Of a DNA stretch of 64,000 nucleotides, positions 58,286 to 64,000 are shown piece by piece. The position numbers and the translations under genes are program-made. The number at the start of each line of letters is the position of its first letter. Positions within the stretch are counted from its first letter, which is position 1. The DNA comes from Pseudomonas chlororaphis subsp. aurantiaca (GTDB lineage Bacteria > Pseudomonadota > Gammaproteobacteria > Pseudomonadales > Pseudomonadaceae). The DNA is taken from the NCBI RefSeq assembly GCF_013466605.1, contig NZ_CP059162.1:6076001-6140000 (forward strand), read 5' to 3'. The notes beneath the pieces were generated by a model. It was given only the letters and a program-made list of their open reading frames with translations, had not been told where the DNA came from and ran no database searches.

Positions 58286-58948
58286 TCAGGATTTGAGGTA
58301 GCCGTTAGCGGCCAGAAAACTTTCGGTAATGCCGCCGCTCGAAGGCTCCGCGGCCTTGTCGCCCAGCAGCAGGCGCTCCAGGTAACGCGCCAGCAGGTCG
58401 ACCTCGAGGTTGACCTGACGGCCCGGCCGGTAGTCGGCCATGATGGTTTCGGCCAGCGTGTGCGGGACGATGGTCAGCTCGAACTCGGCGCCATTGACCG
58501 CGTTGACCGTCAGGCTGGTGCCGTCGACGGTGATCGAGCCCTTGTGGGCGATGTACTTGGCCAGGTCCTTGGGCGCGCGGATGCGGAACTGGATGGCGCG
58601 GGCATTCTCCTCCCGGGCCACCACCTCGCCGACACCGTCGACGTGGCCACTGACCAGGTGACCACCGAGGCGGGTGGTCGGGGTCAGGGCCTTTTCCAGG
58701 TTGACCCGGCTGCCGGCCTTCAATTGATGGAAAGCGGTGCAATCCAGGGTCTCGCGGCTGACGTCGGCCCAGAAGCCGTCGCCCGGCAGTTCCACTGCGG
58801 TCAGGCAAACGCCGTTCACCGCGATGCTGTCGCCCAGCTTCACGTCGCCCAGGTCGAGCTTGCCGGTTTCCACATACACCCGCACATCGCCGCCTTTGGG
58901 GTTCAATGCACGGATGCTGCCGATGGATTCGATGATGCCTGTAAACAT
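58286..58948 (-). CDS. ribE: Riboflavin synthase alpha chain
   Basis: Dismutates two lumazine molecules to riboflavin. 220 residues made of two similar lumazine-binding barrels, each beginning with a GI/HxxG-type motif: MFTGIIESIG at the start and LGGHLVSGHVDGVG in the second half. GAGGAGG lies 7 bases before the ATG at 58948; an earlier in-frame ATG at 59041 is rejected. It is named ribC in P. aeruginosa. Confidence 0.96.
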   Translation of the reverse strand: MFTGIIESIGSIRALNPKGGDVRVYVETGKLDLGDVKLGDSIAVNGVCLTAVELPGDGFWADVSRETLDCTAFHQLKAGSRVNLEKALTPTTRLGGHLVSGHVDGVGEVVAREENARAIQFRIRAPKDLAKYIAHKGSITVDGTSLTVNAVNGAEFELTIVPHTLAETIMADYRPGRQVNLEVDLLARYLERLLLGDKAAEPSSGGITESFLAANGYLKS

Positions 58949-58994
58949 GGAGTCCTCCTCGAGAACAGGGTCGCCGCGTGGCGAAGGCCCGAAA

Positions 58995-60128
58995 TTATAC
59001 GCTCGCTGCTGGCAGAGGAATGGCAATGACTCGCCAGTCATCGCCTACGGCGCGCATTTCAATGATTTTCAGCTGCGGCGCCTCGCGCATCTGCGTCAGC
59101 GGCCAGTCGAGCAGCGGCCGCGCCGAGGAACCAAGGAACTTGCCGGCGACAAAGATCTGGTACTCGTCCACCAAGCCTTGCTGGGCAAAGGCACCCGCCA
59201 GGCGTGGGCCGGCTTCCACCAACACCTCGTTGACGCCACGGGCGGCCAGCTCGCTCAGCAGCCGACGCAGGTCCACCTGGCCATCGGCACCCGGCACGAT
59301 CAGGCATTCCGGACCGTTGGCGTACTGCTCTTCCACCGCGGCGCAGGTAGCGACCAGCGCCGGCCCCGCCTTGAAGAATGGTGCATCGAGCGGTACTCGC
59401 AGGCGGCCGTCGATCAATATGCGCAAGGGTGGACGGCTCATGGCCAGGGCGGTCTGCTCCGCATCCAGCCCCAGCTCCTCGGCACGCACGGTCAGCCGGG
59501 CGTTGTCCGCCAGCACCGTGTCGGCACCGGTCAACACCACGCTGGCCTCGGCCCGCAGGCGCTGCACCGCGGAACGCGCGGCGGGGCCGGTGATCCACTG
59601 GCTTTCGCCGCTGGCCATGGCGGTGCGCCCGTCCAGGCTCATGGCCAGCTTGACCCGCACGAACGGCAAGCCGTGTTCCATACGCTTGAGGAAACCCCGG
59701 TTGAGCGCCCGGGCTTCCTGCTCCATCACCCCACTGTGGGTGGCAATGCCGGCCTGGGCCAGGCGCTGCAGGCCACGGCCGGCGACTTCCGGGTTGGGGT
59801 CCTGCATCGCCGCCACGACCCGCGCCACGCCGGCATCCACCAGGGCATCGGCGCACGGCGGCGTACGGCCGTGATGGCTGCAGGGTTCGAGGGTCACGTA
59901 AGCGGTGGCGCCGCGGGCGTTGGCACCGGCGGCACGCAGGGCATGGACTTCGGCATGGGGCTCGCCGGCCCGCACATGCCAGCCTTCGCCGACGACCTGG
60001 CCGTCACGCACGATCACACAACCGACCCGCGGATTGGGGTGAGTGCTGAAGCGGCCTTTGGCGGCCAGCTCCAGGGCTCGCGCCATGTAGTGGGCGTCGA
60101 GTACCGCCTGTTCGCCGGAGATGTTCAT
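58995..60128 (-). CDS. ribD: Bifunctional deaminase/reductase RibD
   Basis: Catalyses the deamination and reduction steps after GTP cyclohydrolase II. The N-terminal deaminase domain (1-145) has the zinc motif HAEVHAL and [11 protein letters not shown]. The C-terminal reductase domain (about 150-377) has [12 protein letters not shown] and [13 protein letters not shown]. It overlaps nrdR by 4 bases, a conserved arrangement. Confidence 0.97.
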   Translation of the reverse strand: MNISGEQAVLDAHYMARALELAAKGRFSTHPNPRVGCVIVRDGQVVGEGWHVRAGEPHAEVHALRAAGANARGATAYVTLEPCSHHGRTPPCADALVDAGVARVVAAMQDPNPEVAGRGLQRLAQAGIATHSGVMEQEARALNRGFLKRMEHGLPFVRVKLAMSLDGRTAMASGESQWITGPAARSAVQRLRAEASVVLTGADTVLADNARLTVRAEELGLDAEQTALAMSRPPLRILIDGRLRVPLDAPFFKAGPALVATCAAVEEQYANGPECLIVPGADGQVDLRRLLSELAARGVNEVLVEAGPRLAGAFAQQGLVDEYQIFVAGKFLGSSARPLLDWPLTQMREAPQLKIIEMRAVGDDWRVIAIPLPAASV

Positions 60129-60589
60129 TCTTTGCCCGGCTCGCGGGCGAGACGGTCGATCTCTTCGCGGAATTCGTTGAGATCCTGGAAGCGCCGGTAG
60201 ACCGAGGCGAAGCGGATATAGGCCACTTCATCGAGCTTTTGCAGCTCGGCCATCACCAGTTCGCCGACGACCAGGGATTTGACCTCGCGTTCGCCGGTGG
60301 CGCGCAGCTTGTGCTTGATATGCACCAACGCGGCTTCCAGGCGCTCGACGCTGACCGGACGTTTTTCCAGGGCACGCTGCATGCCAGCGCGGAGTTTTTC
60401 TTCGTCGAAGGGCTGGCGGCTGCCGTCGGTCTTGATCAGGCGCGGCAACACCAGTTCGGCGGTTTCGAAAGTGGTGAAACGTTCACCGCAGGCCAGGCAT
60501 TCACGCCGGCGGCGCACCTGTTCGCCTTCGGCGACCAGACGCGAGTCGATGACCTTGGTGTCGTTGGCACCGCAGAAGGGACAGTGCAT
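60125..60589 (-). CDS. nrdR: Transcriptional repressor NrdR
   Basis: Nucleotide-sensing repressor of ribonucleotide reductase genes. A 154-residue protein with a zinc ribbon (Cys3 and Cys6 in MHCPFC, the second pair in CLACGERF) and an ATP-cone domain (about 46-136). The start at 60589 gives the family N-terminus [10 protein letters not shown]; the in-frame extension of 19 codons is rejected. First gene of the minus-strand riboflavin cluster. Confidence 0.97.
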   Translation of the reverse strand: MHCPFCGANDTKVIDSRLVAEGEQVRRRRECLACGERFTTFETAELVLPRLIKTDGSRQPFDEEKLRAGMQRALEKRPVSVERLEAALVHIKHKLRATGEREVKSLVVGELVMAELQKLDEVAYIRFASVYRRFQDLNEFREEIDRLAREPGKE

Positions 60590-60718
60590 GGTGGCAGGCA
60601 ACAAAAAAAGGGAGGGCCATGGTAGCGCATCCCACTGGCAAGACAAGCCATAGCCTTTACGGTATACAGACCGACTATTATGTTTTGCACATGGAATTTC
60701 GCCTTGTTGGAGCTTCGC

Positions 60719-61177
60719 ATGCCACTACGACCGCTCGTTTTGCTCAGCCTTTTCAGCCTGCTGGTGGCTTGCAGCAGCGATGCCCCGAAACCGGCCGTCT
60801 CCACCGTGCCGCCCCAGCAGAGTGTGAAAAAAGCCCAGGAGTCCACCGACCTCGGCCCCCTGCCGGCCTACCAGCGTGAACTGAGCGGCACCCTGCAAGG
60901 CGTACCGAGCGGTGCCGAAGTGGAACTGGCGCTGCTGGTGATCGACGAGCGCGGCCGGCCGCAACGCCTGCTGGCCAGCAGCAACCTGATCGGCAACAAC
61001 AAGGTCCTGCCGTTTCGCCTGCGCTTCAATCCCGATGTCTTCCCGGCGGGCGCCCGCGTCGAACTGCGCGGCCGCGCCAGCCAGTCCGGCCAGTTGATCC
61101 TGCACCTGCCGGCGCAACTCATCACCCAGCCGACCACCCAGGCCGTGGGGCAGCTGCAATTCGTCAAAGCACCATGA
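60719..61177 (+). CDS. YbaY-like lipoprotein
   Basis: A 152-residue lipoprotein with lipobox LLVAC (Cys18) after [15 protein letters not shown] linker precedes the YbaY/pilotin-like beta-sandwich (about 50-150), with [22 protein letters not shown]. Proteins of this type are outer-membrane lipoproteins; some act as secretion-system pilotins. The role here is unknown. The ATG at 60719 is chosen over an in-frame ATG 13 codons upstream because the signal peptide then has normal length. It overlaps the next gene by 4 bases. Confidence 0.88.
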   Translation: MPLRPLVLLSLFSLLVACSSDAPKPAVSTVPPQQSVKKAQESTDLGPLPAYQRELSGTLQGVPSGAEVELALLVIDERGRPQRLLASSNLIGNNKVLPFRLRFNPDVFPAGARVELRGRASQSGQLILHLPAQLITQPTTQAVGQLQFVKAP

Positions 61178-61830
61178 CCCCACCGCTCGACCTGCAACGC
61201 GCCCTGAGCGACCTGCTGGGCGATGCCCAGCTGGTGGCCTGCGAACTGCCGGACACCGAGCTGAAGCTGTGGTTGATCGATGCTGACAACATGGACCGTG
61301 CCTTCACCCCGGAAGAAACCCGGCGAATTCTCCACGAACCGCCGTACTGGAGTTTCTGCTGGGCCAGCGGCCTGGCCCTGGCCCGCTACCTGGCCGAACG
61401 GCCGCAGTGGGTGCAAGGCAAGCGGGTACTGGATTTCGGCGCCGGCTCCGGCGTGGCCGGCATCGCGGCGCTGAAGGCCGGCGCACTGGAAGTGGTGGCC
61501 TGCGACCTCGACCCGCTGGCCATTGCCGCCTGCCGGGCGAATGCCGCGCTCAATGGGGTTGAGCTGGGTTACTCCACGGACTTCTTCGCGGAAGCCGATC
61601 GCTTCGACCTGATCCTGGTGGCCGACGTGCTCTACGACCGCGCCAACCTGCCACTGCTGGATGAATTCCTCAGCCGCGGACGGCAAGCGCTGGTGGCGGA
61701 CTCCCGGGTCAAGGACTTCCAGCATCCGCTGTACCGACGCCTGGAAATGCTCCACGCCCTGACCCTGCCGGATCTGGCCGAGCCCTGGGAGTTCCGCGAT
61801 GTGAGCCTGTATCACGCGCAGCGCGATTGA
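61174..61830 (+). CDS. Class I SAM-dependent methyltransferase (ETFB-KMT-like)
   Basis: A 218-residue Rossmann-fold methyltransferase. The SAM-binding motif I is VLDFGAGSGVAGIAA (85-99) and motif II is VVACDLDPLAI. The PrmA/ETFB-lysine-methyltransferase group shares the PYWSFCWASGLALA segment that precedes motif I. The substrate is not certain; protein lysine methylation is likely. The start overlaps the upstream lipoprotein stop by 4 bases, so they are co-translated. Confidence 0.88.
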   Translation: MTPPLDLQRALSDLLGDAQLVACELPDTELKLWLIDADNMDRAFTPEETRRILHEPPYWSFCWASGLALARYLAERPQWVQGKRVLDFGAGSGVAGIAALKAGALEVVACDLDPLAIAACRANAALNGVELGYSTDFFAEADRFDLILVADVLYDRANLPLLDEFLSRGRQALVADSRVKDFQHPLYRRLEMLHALTLPDLAEPWEFRDVSLYHAQRD

Positions 61831-61842
61831 TGAAGGACAGAT

Positions 61843-61904
61843 CGCGGGCAAGCCTCGCGCCTACTAAAGTTCAGTGGCATCCGTAGGAGCGAGGCTTGCC
61901 CACG
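61843..61904. repeat. Inverted pair of REP elements
   Basis: CGCGGGCAAGCCTCGCGCCTAC (61843-61864) mirrors GTAGGAGCGAGGCTTGCCC (from 61883) with two mismatches over 22 positions. A typical Pseudomonas REP doublet between two genes on the same strand. Confidence 0.7.
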
Positions 61905-61993
61905 AAACAATCTGCCGGCCACCCCATGCCCCGCTTTCAGTCGCCCCCCGCCAAGCCTTATAGTTGGCCCATTCACGTTCTTCGAGATCCCCC

Positions 61994-62866
61994 ATGAGTC
62001 AGGACACGCCGTACATTTTCGACGCCAGCACCGCCGACTTCGACCAGTCGGTGATCGAGAACTCGTTCCACAAGCCGGTACTGGTGGATTTCTGGGCCGA
62101 ATGGTGCGCGCCCTGCAAGGCGCTGATGCCGATGCTGCAACAGATCGCCGAGAGCTATCAGGGCGAGTTGCTGCTGGCCAAGGTCAACTGCGATATCGAG
62201 CAGGACATCGTCGCCCGCTTCGGCATTCGCAGCCTGCCGACCGTGGTGCTGTTCAAGGACGGCCAGCCGGTGGACGGCTTTGCCGGGGCGCAACCGGAGT
62301 CCGCGGTGCGCACCATGCTCGAACCCCATGTGCAGATACCGCCGCCCAAGGCCGCCGACCCGCTGGAACAGGCTGAAACGCTGTTCGCCGAAGGCCGCAT
62401 CGCCGAGGCCGAGGCCACGCTGAAAGTGCTGTTGGGCGAAGACAACAGCAACGCCAAGGCGCTGATCCTCTACGCCCGCTGCCTGGCCGAACGCGGTGAA
62501 CTGGGCGAAGCCCAGACCGTGCTCGACGCGGTCACCGGTGATGAGCACAAGGCCGCGCTGGCCGGAGCCAAGGCGCAGATCACCTTCCTCAAGCAGGCCG
62601 CCGACCTGCCGGACAGCGCCGACCTGAAAAGCCGCCTGGCGCAGAACCCGCAGGATGACGAGGCGGTGTATCAGTTGGCCATCCAGCAACTGGCGCGCCA
62701 GCAGTACGACGCGGCGCTGGATGCGCTGCTCAAGCTGTTCATCCGCAACCGCGGCTACAACGAAGGCCTGCCGCACAAGACCTTGCTGCAAGTGTTCGAG
62801 CTGCTGGGCAACGATCACCCGCTGGTGACCACCTACCGCCGCAAGCTGTTCGCCGCGCTGTACTGA
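61994..62866 (+). CDS. Thioredoxin-TPR chaperone-redox protein CnoX (YbbN)
   Basis: A 290-residue protein with an N-terminal thioredoxin domain (about 1-110) and C-terminal TPR-like helices (about 125-290). The active-site motif is WCAPC (Cys38, Cys41), intact, unlike the SxxC of E. coli CnoX. E. coli CnoX protects proteins from hypochlorous-acid oxidation and hands them to GroEL. A similar role is inferred here. The start MSQDTPYIF is chosen; a longer in-frame start 10 codons upstream is less likely. Confidence 0.9.
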   Translation: MSQDTPYIFDASTADFDQSVIENSFHKPVLVDFWAEWCAPCKALMPMLQQIAESYQGELLLAKVNCDIEQDIVARFGIRSLPTVVLFKDGQPVDGFAGAQPESAVRTMLEPHVQIPPPKAADPLEQAETLFAEGRIAEAEATLKVLLGEDNSNAKALILYARCLAERGELGEAQTVLDAVTGDEHKAALAGAKAQITFLKQAADLPDSADLKSRLAQNPQDDEAVYQLAIQQLARQQYDAALDALLKLFIRNRGYNEGLPHKTLLQVFELLGNDHPLVTTYRRKLFAALY

Positions 62867-62916
62867 TTCATAGCTGATAGCCGCGCCGGTTTATCGCAAG
62901 CCGGCGCAGCCTTCGC

Positions 62917-63270
62917 CTACTCGATCCAGCTGTAGAGCGGCGTATCACCGCCGCTCACCACCTTGACCTGTGTGCTATGACGCAGACGCACCAGCAGGCG
63001 CTTGCCCGCCGCGGCGCTGCCGGTCAGGCCTTCCAATTGCTCCAGCAGGTCCGGGCCACTCAATTGCCCGGCCTTGCGCAGCAAGTCCCTGGCGGTCTGC
63101 CACAACGCATCGTCCTGGCTCACAGGCTTGGCCACAGGCATGCCACCTTCGGTTTTGGCCGCCTGCAACGGCGCCCCCAACCGGGCACTCAACTGATCCC
63201 AGTCGGCCTCGTCCAGTTCCAGGGTCAAATCCACCGGCCATTCGCCGATGCTTCCACGAATCCGCACCAT
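62917..63270 (-). CDS. Small conserved protein of unknown function
   Basis: A 117-residue hydrophilic protein from an ATG at 63270 preceded by GGGAGC. It opens MVRIRGSIGEWPVDLTLELDE, followed by a helical region (about 55-85) and a basic beta-rich tail. No signal peptide or membrane segment. A longer in-frame start at 63309 is less likely. It is convergent with cnoX and divergent from the DUF2796 gene. I do not recognise the family. Confidence 0.78.
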   Translation of the reverse strand: MVRIRGSIGEWPVDLTLELDEADWDQLSARLGAPLQAAKTEGGMPVAKPVSQDDALWQTARDLLRKAGQLSGPDLLEQLEGLTGSAAAGKRLLVRLRHSTQVKVVSGGDTPLYSWIE

Positions 63271-63355
63271 CGCTCTGCTCCCGATCTTTTCTGACGAGCA
63301 TGCTCCCATGCGTCTTGCGCAACGCCAAGCAGGCGGTCAAACTCTCGCCACCATT

Positions 63356-63373
63356 GTTATAAGATTACATAAC
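63356..63373. promoter_or_regulatory. Candidate Zur box upstream of the DUF2796 gene
   Basis: GTTATAAGATTAC (63356-63368) matches GTTAT-N3-ATAAC except for one base, and ATAAC follows at 63369-63373. The AT-rich palindromic context and the His-rich downstream product fit zinc-uptake-repressor control. In P. aeruginosa the equivalent gene (PA4063) is zinc-responsive. Confidence 0.5.
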
Positions 63374-63404
63374 ATTTTTTTCATGTTCGCTCCGGAGACT
63401 TGCC

Positions 63405-64000
63405 ATGCGTCGTCTGCTACTCGCCCTGCCGTTCGCCCTGTTGCCATTGGCCATCGCTCACGCGGCCGAAAAACACGATCACGACCATGAGCACGGCAGC
63501 CTCGGCGCTCACGAGCATGGCGTGGCCCGCCTGAACGCCGCGCTGGACGGCCAGACCCTGGAGCTTGAACTGGAAAGCCCGGCGATGAACCTGGTGGGTT
63601 TCGAACACGCCGCCAGCACCGACGCGGACAAGGCCAAGATCGCCGCCGTACGGGCCCAGCTGGAAAAACCGCTGGCGCTGTTCAGCCTGCCGCCCGCCGC
63701 CGGTTGCGTAGTTGCGCAACAGGAACTGGAAAGCCCGCTGTTCGGCGACAAGCCCGAGGATCACGACGAGGACCATGACGAAGCGAAGGACGCCAACGGT
63801 CACGAGCATCACCACGAACACAGCGAGATCCATGCGCACTACCAGTTCACCTGTGCCACGCCGGGCGCGCTGAAGAGCCTGGACCTGGCCGGCGTATTCA
63901 AGACCTTCCCCGCCACCCAGAAAATTCAGGTACAACTCATCTCGCCAAGTGGCCAGCAAGGCGTGGAAGCGACCTCCAAGGCCGCCAGCCTGAAGTTCTG
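63405..64000 (+). CDS. DUF2796 His-rich periplasmic zinc-associated protein, 3' end outside window
   Basis: The first about 198 codons are present. A signal peptide (MRRLLLALPFALLPLAIAHAA) is followed by two His/Asp-rich stretches (EKHDHDHEHG near residue 22, and a DEDHDEA...HEHHHEHSE region near residue 125). Family DUF2796 proteins are periplasmic and often lie next to zinc-transport and Zur-regulated genes. It likely binds zinc in the periplasm. The ATG follows CGGAGA. A candidate Zur box lies upstream. The C-terminal end runs off the window. Confidence 0.9.
   Translation, partial: MRRLLLALPFALLPLAIAHAAEKHDHDHEHGSLGAHEHGVARLNAALDGQTLELELESPAMNLVGFEHAASTDADKAKIAAVRAQLEKPLALFSLPPAAGCVVAQQELESPLFGDKPEDHDEDHDEAKDANGHEHHHEHSEIHAHYQFTCATPGALKSLDLAGVFKTFPATQKIQVQLISPSGQQGVEATSKAASLKF

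Noticed and set aside
58949..60718. FMN riboswitch upstream of the riboflavin genes
   Set aside because: Gene spacing is too short between rib genes, and the leader before nrdR shows no RFN-type conserved blocks.

Overview
This is a GC-rich stretch of gammaproteobacterial chromosome. Gene content and order match the Pseudomonas core genome around leuS-lptE-holA, lipAB-dacA-rlpA-mltB-rodA-pbpA, and the ribD-ribE-ribBA-ribH-nusB-thiL-pgpA cluster. REP-type palindromes (half-sites like GCGAGCAAGC...CTCCTACAG) lie between several genes, as is usual in Pseudomonas. An intact ethanolamine operon and a copper-type nirK suggest the P. fluorescens / chlororaphis / protegens lineage rather than P. aeruginosa. 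This is an inference from gene content, not a measured identity.

Layout: 0-0.7 kb holds the 5' end of a YdcF/ElyC-like gene and a small unknown gene. 0.9-7.0 kb (+ strand) has leuS, lptE, holA, the ribosome-rescue gene arfA and a lytic transglycosylase. 7.1-19.5 kb (- strand) has ldcA, then a long cell-wall and cofactor block read as proA, nadD, rsfS, rlmH, pbpA, rodA, mltB, rlpA, dacA, ybeD, lipB, lipA, mostly with 1-4 base overlaps or short gaps. 19.7-29 kb carries DNA repair (mag), a DedA-PAP2 fusion, a LON-domain protein, lrgAB/cidAB-like genes, a MaoC hydratase, a MORN-repeat/caspase-like lipoprotein, ubiX and mpl. 29.2-36.9 kb is a compact ethanolamine module: enhancer-binding regulator, sigma54 promoter, aldehyde dehydrogenase, permease and eutBC, with no microcompartment genes in the window. 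37-40 kb has a GNAT protein, DedA, MtfA, ppa and a likely small RNA.

40.4-46.5 kb is the accessory, decaying part of the window. It holds a DUF6282 metallohydrolase-like gene coupled to the remnant of a lost partner, an EamA transporter lacking a normal start, a C4/ash-type phage immunity RNA, a HI1419/HI1420-type toxin-antitoxin pair with three single-base frameshifts, a DUF3828 gene with an amber stop, an MDR oxidoreductase with its ArsR regulator, and a solitary copper nitrite reductase. From xseB (46.7 kb) the conserved backbone resumes: xseB-ispA-dxs, a BtuB-like receptor and BtuF-like binding protein, then on the - strand nrdR-ribD-ribE-ribBA-ribH-nusB-thiL-pgpA and ribA. The window ends with a YbaY-like lipoprotein, a methyltransferase, CnoX, a small unknown gene and the start of a His-rich DUF2796 gene.

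No tRNA, rRNA, CRISPR array or intact insertion sequence was seen. The least understood items are the MORN-caspase-like lipoprotein, the structured RNA downstream of ppa, the C4/ash relic beside the broken toxin-antitoxin pair, and the long inverted repeat that ends at the arsR start codon.
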